Counted from the first letter of the stretch, positions 15,160 to 23,091 are shown. The stretch is DNA of 36,079 nucleotides from an archaeon (GCA_021848045.1 JAJZNC010000003.1:1-36079), one strand, 5' to 3'. The notes: generated from the letters alone by a model not told the origin. Made by a program: numbers and translations.

Positions 15160-15920
15160 CTTCCGAAGCCCCTCCGCTTCACCACGTAGAGGCATCGCCT
15201 GGTCTCCCGCCTCTGCCTCTCCAGTCTGAGGACGCTCCCGTCCTTGGCCTTTAGCGCCCCGGTAAGGATCCCCCTGGTGAACGAGCAGACGAGCCCCCCG
15301 TGCCCGCTATTCTCGAAGCACCCCTCGCAGGCGAGCCTCGCATCAGACCCCTTCCTGAGCTCTGCGGAGATCCTGGCCATGCCGTCCGCGTTGAGCCGCT
15401 CGCACAGCGCCCTGAGACCCCTGCCCCTCGTCGGGAAGGCGAGCGAGGGGGCCACGATGCCTTCCCCCACCCGGCGCCCGTACTCCTCGAAGACCCCCTC
15501 GTCGAGCGAGCCCGACTCCGCCATGAGGCTGTAGAGGTGGTAGAGGAAGATCTCCACCTCCTCCGAGGCCTTCCTTCGCGAGTCGAGGTCGACGCTTATC
15601 AGGAGCCTCTCGAAGTGCTCGTCGAGCTTGGTTAGCGCCGCCTCCCTCTCCTCTGCCTTCCCCGCGAAGGCCTGGCCGCCCCTCTTCAGGGCGAACGTCT
15701 TGCTGTAGACCCCGCCCCTCACGCTCTTGATGTCGAGGATCTCTATCATGCCCTTCCTGACGAGCGCCTTGGTGTGGTACGAGACGGTCGCCTTCGAGAC
15801 CCCCAGGTCGGCGGCCATCTCGGTGGCTGTCCCGGGGCGCTTCGCAAGGAACGAGAGTATCCCGTCCCTGACCCAGCCCTTCGCCGGTGTCCCGGAACGC
15901 TCTGCGAGAAGCTCTTCCAT
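15156..15920 (-). CDS. Winged-helix regulator with V4R-like C-terminal domain
   Basis: About 254 residues. The N-terminal ArsR-type winged helix (residues about 12-80: GILSFLAKRPGTATEMAADL, GVSKATVSYHTKALVRKGMI, then a wing with GGVYSKTF) binds DNA. A helical middle leads to a C-terminal region with LACEGCFENSGHGGLVC, SFTRGILTGAL and RRCLYVV, which resembles the V4R small-molecule-binding domain including its conserved Cys residues. Such fusions sense a ligand or metal. It is the first gene of a two-gene unit with the PqqC-like gene (4-base GTGA overlap), so it probably responds to something linked to that protein. The frame extends to 16013 but ATG 15918-15920, with a TATA-like element 26 bases upstream, is the likely start. 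The V4R assignment is less certain than the winged helix. Confidence 0.78.
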   Translation of the reverse strand: MEELLAERSGTPAKGWVRDGILSFLAKRPGTATEMAADLGVSKATVSYHTKALVRKGMIEILDIKSVRGGVYSKTFALKRGGQAFAGKAEEREAALTKLDEHFERLLISVDLDSRRKASEEVEIFLYHLYSLMAESGSLDEGVFEEYGRRVGEGIVAPSLAFPTRGRGLRALCERLNADGMARISAELRKGSDARLACEGCFENSGHGGLVCSFTRGILTGALKAKDGSVLRLERQRRETRRCLYVVKRRGFGR

Positions 15921-15940
15921 TCGATGGCGCGCTCCGGTTC

Positions 15941-15950
15941 GGTTTATTCT
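15941..15950 (-). promoter_or_regulatory. TATA-like element of the V4R regulator-pqqC-like operon
   Basis: Minus strand AGAATAAACC, centre about 26 bases before ATG 15920. Confidence 0.5.
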
Positions 15951-15961
15951 AACAAGGGTCC

Positions 15962-15971
15962 TGTATAAAAG
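15962..15971 (+). promoter_or_regulatory. TATA box of the SET-domain gene
   Basis: TGTATAAAAG, about 27 bases before TTG 15994. It is only about 12 bases from the TATA-like element of the divergent regulator gene, so the two promoters probably compete. Confidence 0.6.
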
Positions 15972-15993
15972 TCGGCCGGGAGAGGCCCCGACG

Positions 15994-16509
15994 TTGCCGG
16001 GGACAGCGCCCAAGCTCAGGATAGGCCCGGCCGGGCGGAAGGGGAGGGGGACCTTCGCCGCGACCAGGATAGAGCCCGGGGAGCTGGTCTGGGACTACGC
16101 GGGCGAGGAGAGGTGGATCAAGGAGATCCCGAAGAGGGTCTGGAAGTACTGCTTCCAGGTGGACTACGACAGGTACGTCCTCCCCGCGAGCGGGTCCCCC
16201 GGGTGGTTCATGAACCACTCGTGCGAGCCGAACTGCGTCATCATGGGAAGGACGAGGGTCGTGGCGCTGCGCAGGATAGAGCCCGGAGAGGAGGTCGCGT
16301 TCGACTACTCGACGAACGTCGGGTGGGAGGGCTTCTCCATGAAGTGCGGCTGCGGCGCGAAGGGCTGCAGGAAGGTGGTGAGGAGCTACCAGTCGCTCCC
16401 CGAGGACCTGAAGGGGAGGTACGGTGCGTGCGTCTCTGCATTCCTCCTGCCGGCCAGACAACCCGGCAGGGGGCCGCCGAGGCGGCTCAGCGCGCCTGAC
16501 CTAGGCTGA
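15994..16509 (+). CDS. SET-domain protein-lysine methyltransferase with post-SET zinc motif
   Basis: A compact 171-residue SET protein that would transfer methyl groups from S-adenosylmethionine to protein lysines. Visible motifs are GRKGRGTFAATRIEPGELV (residues 14-32), the SAM-binding WFMNHSCEPN (71-80), the catalytic-Tyr motif VAFDYSTN (101-108) and a post-SET CGCGAKGC (Cys118, Cys120, Cys125) that, with Cys76 of NHSC, usually binds zinc. The frame opens 267 bases earlier inside the divergent regulator. I use TTG 15994, 27 bases after a strong TATA box. Targets in archaea could be chromatin proteins; none is encoded here. It converges with the ABC permease gene, overlapping by 23 bases. 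Confidence 0.88.
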   Translation: MPGTAPKLRIGPAGRKGRGTFAATRIEPGELVWDYAGEERWIKEIPKRVWKYCFQVDYDRYVLPASGSPGWFMNHSCEPNCVIMGRTRVVALRRIEPGEEVAFDYSTNVGWEGFSMKCGCGAKGCRKVVRSYQSLPEDLKGRYGACVSAFLLPARQPGRGPPRRLSAPDLG

Positions 16510-17401
16510 AGCCCCTCGCGAGGTACCGCCTTATCGCCAGCATCACGGCGACAGCGGGGACGAACGCGAGCGTCCCCGCCGCGTTGAGGTCGTCCCACCC
16601 GAACGACTTCACGACCCCCGTCGTCTCACCGATCCCGCTCCAGACCCCCACGGCCACGGTCTTGGTCGCCGCGCCCGTGAGCGTCTCCGAGATGAGGAAC
16701 TCGTTCCACACGAGCACGAAGGCGAAGAGGGCGGTGACGACCACGCCGGGCAGGACCAGGCGCATGGCGACCCTGGTGAAGACCTGCCACTCCGACTTGC
16801 AGAAGACGGTCGCCGCGTCGTACACCTCCCTCGGGATGTCCTCGAAGAAGCCCTTTAGCATCCAGACCACCACGGCGAGGACCAGCATCTCCTCCGCCAG
16901 CGCGACTCCAGGGTAGGTGTCGTAGAGCCCGATGCTCGAGTAGGTCACGAAGAGGGGCACTATGACGATGAAAGGCGAGGCCGCGCGGAGGGCGAGGAGG
17001 AGGTAGGCGACCAGCGTCCTGCCGCGGATGTCCACCCTGGCGAGGATGTAGCCGACCGGGACCCCGACCCCCATGGCGATGGCGATGCTGATCGACGCGA
17101 TGACGAAGGAGTTCAGCATCATCCGGGGGAACCCGAGCACGAAGATGGAGAAGAGGTAGTAGTAGGGGGAAGGGAAGATCCCTCCGCTGTAGAAGGGGAC
17201 CCCCGCGACGTAGGAGACCGCCTTGCCGCTGAACAGGGGCGCCAGGTCGATGCCGTAGCCTGCGAGCGCCATCACCACCAGGGGCCAGAAGGAGTTCAGG
17301 ACGGCGAGGACGGCAACGACGTAGAGCAGCGCCCTCCTCGACGACACGCGCCTGCGGCGCCCGGGGGCCGGGCCCGGAGCGTCCCCGTCACCTTCCCCCA
17401 A
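16487..17401 (-). CDS. ABC sugar-type importer permease, MalG-like
   Basis: Inner permease of a carbohydrate-type (CUT1) ABC importer, 304 residues with six membrane helices. The cytoplasmic EAA loop that contacts the ATPase reads EVYDAATVFCKSEWQVFTRV followed by LPG. The N-terminus is Gly/Pro/Arg-rich and the C-terminus is short, as in MalG. The start is TTG 17399-17401, overlapping the end of the MalF-like gene by 14 bases, which suggests coupled translation; GTG 17347 is an alternative closer to the first helix. The substrate is not readable, but both binding proteins nearby look sugar-type. Confidence 0.88.
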   Translation of the reverse strand: MGEGDGDAPGPAPGRRRRVSSRRALLYVVAVLAVLNSFWPLVVMALAGYGIDLAPLFSGKAVSYVAGVPFYSGGIFPSPYYYLFSIFVLGFPRMMLNSFVIASISIAIAMGVGVPVGYILARVDIRGRTLVAYLLLALRAASPFIVIVPLFVTYSSIGLYDTYPGVALAEEMLVLAVVVWMLKGFFEDIPREVYDAATVFCKSEWQVFTRVAMRLVLPGVVVTALFAFVLVWNEFLISETLTGAATKTVAVGVWSGIGETTGVVKSFGWDDLNAAGTLAFVPAVAVMLAIRRYLARGFSLGQAR

Positions 17402-18251
17402 TCGTCCTCACCAGTCCGAGCATGAGCGCGGCGGCCGCCAGCGACACCAGGAAGAGGGACACGGCGACCGCCGATATCAGCCCTATAGGGAAGTTGTACG
17501 TGGGGATGAACATCAGCTTGTAGAGGAAGAGGCTCAGGGTGTCGACCGGCGACCCCACGGCCGTGGTGCTGCTCACCCAGCTGGCCCAGGTCTGGGGTAT
17601 CTCGAAAGCCCTCATCGCGTCCATGAACCGGAGGACGATGACGAACCTCATGACGGGGGACCTCATCACTATGGGGAGGGTGACCCTCCGGAACTTGCGG
17701 AGCCCCGAGGCGCCGTACAGCTCCGCCGACTCGTAGACGGCCCTGGGGGTGGAGCTGATGACGCTGAGGGCCACCAGCATTATGAGCGGGCCCCACTCCC
17801 ACGCCTCTGAGTAGGCCATCACGGGGAAGAAGAAGGCCGGGGAGAGCTCGTTGAAGTAAGGCTGCCCGAGGATGAAGTGCAGGAAGGTCTGGATGTCGTC
17901 CCACATCTCGGGGGGCGACCAGAGCGTCCCGACGACGATGGGCGCGACGGCGAGCGGGACAACGTAGAAGGCCTCGAGCACGCCCCTCCCCCGAAGGTTC
18001 TCGGTGAGCAAGAAGGCGAGGCCGAGCCCCAACCCGACCGCGATGAAGGTGCTGGTCATCGAGTAGAGGAGCGAGATGTTGACGGAGTTCCAAAAGGCCG
18101 AGTCGTTCACCATGGCGACGTAGTTCGAGGGCTGGAGCCCGCCCCCGGTGCCTACGAGGCTCAGGTAGACGCTCTCGGCGATCGGATAGAACTCCACGAC
18201 GGAGAGGAGGGCGAAGAGCGGCACGAAGAACAGGTACCAGAACTTGGCCAT
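17388..18251 (-). CDS. ABC sugar-type importer permease, MalF-like
   Basis: A 287-residue membrane permease with six helices, partner of the overlapping MalG-like gene. The EAA loop reads AVYESAELYGASGLRKFRRV followed by TLP. The first helix begins immediately (FWYLFFVPLFALLSVVEFYP) with the usual PIAESVYLSL after it. The ATG lies 12 bases after the stop of the cupredoxin-like gene, so all three are probably one transcript. Together with the MalK-like ATPase upstream and the divergently encoded Tat-exported binding protein, it would form a complete importer. Confidence 0.9.
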   Translation of the reverse strand: MAKFWYLFFVPLFALLSVVEFYPIAESVYLSLVGTGGGLQPSNYVAMVNDSAFWNSVNISLLYSMTSTFIAVGLGLGLAFLLTENLRGRGVLEAFYVVPLAVAPIVVGTLWSPPEMWDDIQTFLHFILGQPYFNELSPAFFFPVMAYSEAWEWGPLIMLVALSVISSTPRAVYESAELYGASGLRKFRRVTLPIVMRSPVMRFVIVLRFMDAMRAFEIPQTWASWVSSTTAVGSPVDTLSLFLYKLMFIPTYNFPIGLISAVAVSLFLVSLAAAALMLGLVRTIGGR

Positions 18252-18263
18252 GTCCGAGCCAAC

Positions 18264-18704
18264 TCACTGGGGCGGCGGGACCACCGTCACCACGCCCGTC
18301 ATCGGGGACGCGCTGTCGCAGGCGCCACCGCCGGCGGCGCAGCTCCCCGGGGGTTCGTCGAAGGTGAAGCTCCCGGACTGGCGCGGGGTGAACGTCACCC
18401 TCGCGGTGTCCCCGGGCTGTATGGCCCCCGAGTCGACGCGGAAGGCCGGTATCGCGATGCCGTGGGTCACCCGGTCTCCGTTGGAGACGACCAGGGTCAC
18501 CCTCACCCCCTGGACGACGGTGAAGCTGTCCGGCGAGTACGAGGCGGTCCCTCCAGGTCCGCCCCCCGCGACGATGGAGACGTAGACCTCCACGGAGCTG
18601 GAAGCGGCCTGCTGGGCGTCGTAGTAGTCCACGTAGTATGTCAGGCTCGTCGCGTAGATCGCGATGATCACGCCGACCGCGAACCAAGTCCTCGCAGAGA
18701 CCAA
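18264..18704 (-). CDS. Membrane-anchored cupredoxin-like protein heading the permease operon
   Basis: About 146 residues: an N-terminal anchor (WFAVGVIIAIYATSLTYYV) then one cupredoxin domain of the cytochrome oxidase subunit II type (SFTVVQGVRVTLVVSNGD, VTHGIAIPAF, VTFTPRQSGSFTF). Potential ligands are His81 (VTHG), Cys122 and Cys129 with Met135 in SPMTGVV. The spacing C-x6-C-x5-M does not match CuA (C-x3-C-x3-H-x2-M) or plastocyanin, so copper binding is possible but not assured. It is the only one of the four cupredoxin-like proteins here with Cys in the copper-loop region. The frame opens at TTG 18749, which lies within the TATA-like element; TTG 18702-18704 is my best start, not a firm one. 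A cupredoxin leading ABC permease genes is unusual. Confidence 0.68.
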   Translation of the reverse strand: MVSARTWFAVGVIIAIYATSLTYYVDYYDAQQAASSSVEVYVSIVAGGGPGGTASYSPDSFTVVQGVRVTLVVSNGDRVTHGIAIPAFRVDSGAIQPGDTARVTFTPRQSGSFTFDEPPGSCAAGGGACDSASPMTGVVTVVPPPQ

Positions 18705-18745
18705 ACCCAGTCGACACCGAGACGTTGGCGCGACGGCCCGAGCCT

Positions 18746-18754
18746 CCAATAAAG
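18746..18754 (-). promoter_or_regulatory. TATA-like element of the cupredoxin-permease operon
   Basis: Minus strand CTTTATTGG, in the gap behind the ATPase gene. Suggests the permease operon has its own promoter. Confidence 0.4.
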
Positions 18755-18780
18755 CCTTCTCGGGCGGGGAGGCGTCCTGC

Positions 18781-19884
18781 CTAGACGACCAGCCTTCCTG
18801 TCTCGCGGTCGAAGAAGTGCAGCTTGCTCGAGTCGAACCGGAGCCACACCCCCTGGCCCGCCTCCACCCTCGCGTCCTTGGCCACCAGGACCTTGATCCC
18901 GGCGGGCCCGCCGCCCGGCCTCACCGTGACGAGCCTGTACAGGGTGAGCGGCTCGTCCAGCGCCACGGTGGCCTGCACGGAGTCTCCCTGGGGCGGCGCG
19001 GCGCTGAGGGCGATCTCCTCCGGCCTTATCGAGACCTGGAGGCCCCGTCCGGCGTGCCGTTCGACGGCTCGCCCCAGCGCCTCCGGGATCGAGAGCGTGA
19101 ACCCGTCCCCCACGATCGCGTAGGCGGGCGGCTGGCCGCCCGAGCGCAGGGAGACGTTGAGGATGTTGGCCTGAGGGTCGCCGAGGAACCTCGCGACGAA
19201 CGCGCTCGAGGGCGCCTGGAAGAGGTCCTGGGGAGGCCCGTACTGGAGCAGCGTCCCCCTGTTGAGCACGCCTATCTTGTCGGCGAGGGCGAGGGCCTCC
19301 GCCTGGTCGTGGGTGACATAGAGGGTGGTGACCCCCAGGTCCCTTTGGATGCGCTTCAGCTCCGAGCGGAGCTGCGCCCTGAGCGGCGCGTCGAGGTTGC
19401 TGAGAGGCTCGTCCATCAGGAAGGCCTTGGGCTGCCTGGCGATCGCCCGGCCTATGGCCACCCGCTGCTGTTCGCCGCCGCTCAGCTCCTTCGGCAGCTT
19501 CTCGAGGAGGTGCTCGATGGAGAGGGTCTTCGCTATCTCCCTCACCCTCTCGTCCGCCGCCTGCCTGGCCGCCCCCCTGATCCTGAGGGGGAAGGCGATG
19601 TTCTCCAGGACGTCCATGGTCGGGAACAGGGAGAACCCCTGGAAGACCATCGCGATGTCCCGCTCGACAGGCGGCAGGTCGTTCGCGAGCTCGCCCCCGA
19701 TGTATATCCGCCCGCTTCTGACCTTCTCCAGCCCGGCGATGCAACGGAGGAGGGTCGTCTTGCCGCAGCCCGAGGGCCCGAGGAGGACGGCGAACTCCCC
19801 GTCCGGGACCTCGAAGGTGACGCCCTCGAGCACCGCGTCGTCCCCGTAGCTCTTCCAGACGTCCTCGACGCGGATCGCGACCAT
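18781..19884 (-). CDS. MalK/UgpC-type ABC importer ATPase
   Basis: Cytoplasmic ATPase of 367 residues that powers the sugar-type importer. Walker A is GPSGCGKTT (36-44), the Q-loop has Gln82, the ABC signature is LSGGEQQR (134-141), Walker B is AFLMDEP (154-160), then the D-loop SNLD and the switch His192 (VTHD). The C-terminal third (from about 235) is the regulatory TOBE/OB region of the MalK subfamily (SIRPEEIALS, LDEPLTLYRLVTVRPGG). The frame opens at 19923, but ATG 19882-19884 is 33 bases after a TATA-like element and starts the normal family N-terminus (VAIRVEDVWKSYG). It is upstream of the permease operon on the same strand and divergent from the binding protein gene. Confidence 0.95.
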   Translation of the reverse strand: MVAIRVEDVWKSYGDDAVLEGVTFEVPDGEFAVLLGPSGCGKTTLLRCIAGLEKVRSGRIYIGGELANDLPPVERDIAMVFQGFSLFPTMDVLENIAFPLRIRGAARQAADERVREIAKTLSIEHLLEKLPKELSGGEQQRVAIGRAIARQPKAFLMDEPLSNLDAPLRAQLRSELKRIQRDLGVTTLYVTHDQAEALALADKIGVLNRGTLLQYGPPQDLFQAPSSAFVARFLGDPQANILNVSLRSGGQPPAYAIVGDGFTLSIPEALGRAVERHAGRGLQVSIRPEEIALSAAPPQGDSVQATVALDEPLTLYRLVTVRPGGGPAGIKVLVAKDARVEAGQGVWLRFDSSKLHFFDRETGRLVV

Positions 19885-19913
19885 GGGGTGCTGGGCTCGC
19901 GCGTCCCGACGCC

Positions 19914-19920
19914 GATATAT
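19914..19920 (-). promoter_or_regulatory. TATA-like element of the ABC ATPase gene
   Basis: Minus strand ATATATC, about 33 bases before ATG 19884. Confidence 0.5.
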
Positions 19921-19960
19921 CACTTGTGAGCGGGCAGTCCGCCCCGCCCGGACCGGGAAA

Positions 19961-19970
19961 CGTTATTACA
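19961..19970 (+). promoter_or_regulatory. TATA-like element of binding protein 1
   Basis: CGTTATTACA, about 37 bases before ATG 20003. It shares the intergenic region with the divergent ATPase promoter, so the importer genes may be co-regulated from here. Confidence 0.4.
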
Positions 19971-20002
19971 ACCCGGGGCCGGCCGCAGGCTGGTAGCTCG
20001 CC

Positions 20003-21535
20003 ATGGTCGGGCCTCGGCGCCGCGGGGCGGCAGGGATCAGGGACGCCTCCCGCAGGGCGTTCCTGAGGGGGGCCATCGGGGCCGTGGGCGGCGCGCTGAC
20101 CGTCGCGGGCGCGGTGGACCTCGGCCTCAACGGCGTCCAGTCGAACCCGAACGCCTGGATGTCCAGGTACCTCTCTGAGTCGACGGGCAGCCAGGCGACC
20201 CTCCCTGACTACACGGACTTCCTCGAGTGGATGCGGGGCGTCTCGGGGAGGATATCGGGGCAGAGCGTCGACGTGAGCCTCGAGGAGGAGTTCGCCCCCT
20301 ACGCGCTCCAGGCGCGGGCCTCCGACTTTGTCCGGTACAGCGGGGCGAGCGCGGGATACAGCCTCCTCCCCTACCTCACCCAGCTCGACGACATGGAGCT
20401 CGCGGTGAGCACCCAGAGCCCTTCCTACGACGTCTTCACCGTCGACAGCCAGAACACGGCGGCCTTCAACCAGGCCACCATCCCCCCCGCCGAGCTGATC
20501 TCGAGGTACCCCGAGCTTACGTATCCCGGATACGACATCCAGGACTTCGGCACGGCCGCATGGAGCTTCGTCGGGAGCTACCCGCCGGCCGCGGCAGAGG
20601 TCACCTCAGGCGCGGCATCAGGCTCGCCGGCCACCGCCTTCAACATGTTCCCCTTCGACTCGCCTGTGATCGTCTTCTTCTACAGGAAGGACATCTACGA
20701 CAGGCTCGGCCTCCAGCCCCCCGCCACGTGGGACGAGTACTACGCGCAGGCCCAGAGGCTGATGGGCAGCGGGACCCCGTACGCGACGGTGAGCGAGGCG
20801 AACGCCGACGTCTCCATACTCTACGAGTACCTGAACCACCTCGCGAGCTTCGGTGGCGCCCTCTGGAACGTCGACGGGAACCAGATAACCCCCAACCTCG
20901 AGAGCGCCGAGTGCCTCGCGGCGCTCGAGAACTTCGTCCGGTTCAGGCCGTTCGCCGACCCGGGGTCGTTCGCGTTCACATGGACCGACCAGTTCAACTC
21001 GCTCGCCACCGGGGCGTCCGCGACCGCCCTCCTCTGGTGCGGGTACTACGGCTGGCTCAACGACCCGCTCAGGTCCCCCGTCGCCCCCGGCCAGTTCCTG
21101 CCGGCGCTGAACCCGGCGGGGCCGAAGGGGTCGTTCTCGACGTACGGCGGCTCCGGGATGGGGGTATCGCGCTTCTCGAAGCACCCCGAGGCGGCTTACG
21201 TATGGATACAGTGGGCCACGTGCAAGGGGATGCAGGAGCAGCTGCTCCTCGACTCGTACCACGTCTTCCCGTCGAGGAGCTCGGTGCCCGGGGTCCCGCA
21301 GGTCCAGGGCGCCGTCGCCTCGGACGCGGGCGCGTACGCGGCGTTCGCCGTGACGAGGAAGGCCTTCGAGACGGGGGTCACCGCGCTGACCCCGTTCCCA
21401 AAGTGGTTCTCGGTGCTGGTCCCCCTCTCGCTCCATCTCAACAGGGCGTGGAAGGGCGAGGAGTCGCCCTCGGAGGCCCTGGCGAGCGCCCAGAGCGAGA
21501 TCGAGCAGGGCTTCCCGGGACTGACCTTCAGCTGA
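20003..21535 (+). CDS. Tat-exported ABC solute-binding protein 1 (sugar type)
   Basis: A 510-residue extracellular solute-binding protein of family 1, the substrate receptor of a CUT1-type importer. The N-terminus holds a twin-arginine signal (SRRAFLRGAIGAVGGALTV, residues about 16-35), so it is exported folded. The mature part has the family pattern: FYRKDIYDRLGLQPPATWDEYYAQAQRL (about 226-254), an aromatic-rich centre (LWCGYYGWLNDPLRSP) and GGSGMGVSRFSKHPEAAYVWIQWAT (about 378-403). No lipobox Cys follows the signal, so anchoring may rely on an uncleaved Tat helix. It is encoded divergently from the ATPase and permeases and is a clear paralogue of binding protein 2. Confidence 0.9.
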   Translation: MVGPRRRGAAGIRDASRRAFLRGAIGAVGGALTVAGAVDLGLNGVQSNPNAWMSRYLSESTGSQATLPDYTDFLEWMRGVSGRISGQSVDVSLEEEFAPYALQARASDFVRYSGASAGYSLLPYLTQLDDMELAVSTQSPSYDVFTVDSQNTAAFNQATIPPAELISRYPELTYPGYDIQDFGTAAWSFVGSYPPAAAEVTSGAASGSPATAFNMFPFDSPVIVFFYRKDIYDRLGLQPPATWDEYYAQAQRLMGSGTPYATVSEANADVSILYEYLNHLASFGGALWNVDGNQITPNLESAECLAALENFVRFRPFADPGSFAFTWTDQFNSLATGASATALLWCGYYGWLNDPLRSPVAPGQFLPALNPAGPKGSFSTYGGSGMGVSRFSKHPEAAYVWIQWATCKGMQEQLLLDSYHVFPSRSSVPGVPQVQGAVASDAGAYAAFAVTRKAFETGVTALTPFPKWFSVLVPLSLHLNRAWKGEESPSEALASAQSEIEQGFPGLTFS

Positions 21536-21561
21536 CGCCGGGTCGTTGGAGGCGCGAGGCG

Positions 21562-22296
21562 TTGGACACCGCAGGTCAAAGGGCGGAGGCGCGCGCCGGC
21601 GTCGCGCTCGTGGCAGCGGCTCTCTTGCTGGCGTCGACCATCCCGCAGGCCTGGGCTTTGCCCGCAGCTCCTGTGACCGGCCAGCTCACATTCACAGGAC
21701 AGGCGCCGGACGGCCAGGGCACGAGCACGATAACCGTCTCCTACAGCCTCCCCACGCAGGCGGAGGTGGGGTCGAACCTCACCGTCCAGGTGAGGCTGGT
21801 CGTGGACAGCCTCACGGGCATTACGTCGTACCTGGAGGACTACAACGTCTCGGTCTCCCTGAGCCTGAGCACGGGGAGGGTCGTGTCAGGAGGGGCGGGG
21901 GTCACCGCCGTGGAGTCGGCGAGCAACGGGACGCTCCTGCTTCGCGCGGGACAGGCTTGGGGCCCCGTCGACGTGAGCATCCCGCTAACCGGCGCGAGCA
22001 CCGGGCTCGCGGAAGGCCAGGAGGCGCTGGGGAACGCCACCCTGACGGTCGGCGCGGGGGTCTGGCTGGGGGAGCCCGTCGGCTCTGCTCTGGCCGTGGG
22101 CTCCGAGGCCCACATCGGGTACGCCCTGGTCTCGGCCGGGAGCCCCTCGGCCGGAGAGCCGAACCTGGTCGGCCTGGGAACGCTCGCGGCAGGGATCGCC
22201 CTGCTCCTCGCCGCGGTCGCCTGGAGGGCGCCCAGGCGCAGCCGCGCCGAGCCCGAGAGCAGCGACCAGCGCGGGAGGCCCCCCGGGGCGGTCTGA
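21562..22296 (+). CDS. Secreted membrane-anchored beta protein of unknown family, tandem paralogue A
   Basis: A 244-residue protein with a signal peptide (VALVAAALLLASTIPQAWA), a single beta-rich external domain and a C-terminal membrane helix (LVGLGTLAAGIALLLAAVAW) followed by basic residues. It shares with the next gene the segments VSYSLPTQAEVGSNLTVQVRLVV and GQAWGPVDVSIPLTGASTGL. I do not recognise a named family. The start is TTG 21562-21564, 26 bases after the binding protein stop and preceded by a GGAGG, so it is probably co-transcribed with binding protein 1. Possibly an accessory surface component of that importer, but this rests on position only. Confidence 0.75.
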   Translation: MDTAGQRAEARAGVALVAAALLLASTIPQAWALPAAPVTGQLTFTGQAPDGQGTSTITVSYSLPTQAEVGSNLTVQVRLVVDSLTGITSYLEDYNVSVSLSLSTGRVVSGGAGVTAVESASNGTLLLRAGQAWGPVDVSIPLTGASTGLAEGQEALGNATLTVGAGVWLGEPVGSALAVGSEAHIGYALVSAGSPSAGEPNLVGLGTLAAGIALLLAAVAWRAPRRSRAEPESSDQRGRPPGAV

Positions 22297-22329
22297 GTGC
22301 GTCCGGCCGGCCCGCGAAGGACCAAAGCG

Positions 22330-22337
22330 ACTTAAAT
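22330..22337 (+). promoter_or_regulatory. TATA-like element of tandem paralogue B
   Basis: ACTTAAAT, about 41 bases before TTG 22375. The gene also has a GGAGG at 22361-22365, so this transcript would carry a short leader. Confidence 0.4.
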
Positions 22338-22374
22338 CTCCCCGCCGTCCGGCGCAACAAGGAGGACCTGGACC

Positions 22375-23091
22375 TTGAGAGCGGGAGCCGGCGGGCGGCC
22401 GTCGAGGCGCCTGGGCAGGACCGCCCTCGCAGCGGTCGTGCTCTTCGGGCTGGTCGTGGCGTCGCCCCCGCCGGGGGCGAGCGCGCAGGGCGCCACGCTC
22501 TCTGGGAGCAGGGTGTACTCGTTCGGATCGACGGTGGCGTCCGACCTTAGCAACTACACGGTCTACTACACCATGCCCCAGGTGATCCAGGCCGGGGTCG
22601 AGACCAACATGTCGTTCTTCGTCTACGTGACGGTCCTCTCCGGATGGAAGATCCAGAGCCAGACCCAGATCCTGACGATCATCATCAACACCCCCACCAC
22701 CCAGGTGGTGACGGAGAAGGCGCAGAACAACGTCACCCTCTACCAGGGAGGGAGGTGGGGGCCCTTCAACATGACCTTTGACATCAACGCGTCCCAGGCA
22801 GGGCTCGCGCCCGGGCAGGCGACCAACGCGACCGTCTTCGGGAACCTCGTCGTCTACGAGGCCCTCGACGACCCCGTGTCGCCGTTCGTGCACGACTCGG
22901 GCGCGACGTTCAAGCTCGCGGACGTCCAGATCGCGGCCGGAGGCCGCACGGCGCCGTCGGCGAACAGGCTACTCACCTCGGTCTTCCTCGGCGGGGCGGT
23001 GGTCACCGCGCTCACGGGCTTCACCCTGGCGACCAGGAAGAAGCATGGCTCCGAGATGCCGCGTGCCGCCGCTGGCCCTGCGCGACCCTAG
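22375..23091 (+). CDS. Secreted membrane-anchored beta protein of unknown family, tandem paralogue B
   Basis: A 238-residue protein with the same plan as the preceding gene: Arg-rich N-terminus, signal peptide (ALAAVVLFGLVVASPPPGASA), one beta domain and a C-terminal membrane helix (LTSVFLGGAVVTALTGFTLA) followed by ATRKKH. Shared landmarks are VYYTMPQVIQAGVETNMSFF, GGRWGPFNMTFDINASQAGL and APGQATNATVFG, aligned with the matching segments of paralogue A. Several N-x-S/T sites suit glycosylation. The TTG start has GGAGG 9 bases upstream (22361-22365). It ends overlapping the convergent Cys-rich gene by 4 bases. Function unknown. Confidence 0.75.
   Translation: MRAGAGGRPSRRLGRTALAAVVLFGLVVASPPPGASAQGATLSGSRVYSFGSTVASDLSNYTVYYTMPQVIQAGVETNMSFFVYVTVLSGWKIQSQTQILTIIINTPTTQVVTEKAQNNVTLYQGGRWGPFNMTFDINASQAGLAPGQATNATVFGNLVVYEALDDPVSPFVHDSGATFKLADVQIAAGGRTAPSANRLLTSVFLGGAVVTALTGFTLATRKKHGSEMPRAAAGPARP

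Noticed and set aside
15962-15971. A single TATA box shared by the divergent SET and regulator genes
   Set aside because: A separate AT-rich element (15941-15950) has better spacing to the regulator ATG, so each gene probably has its own.
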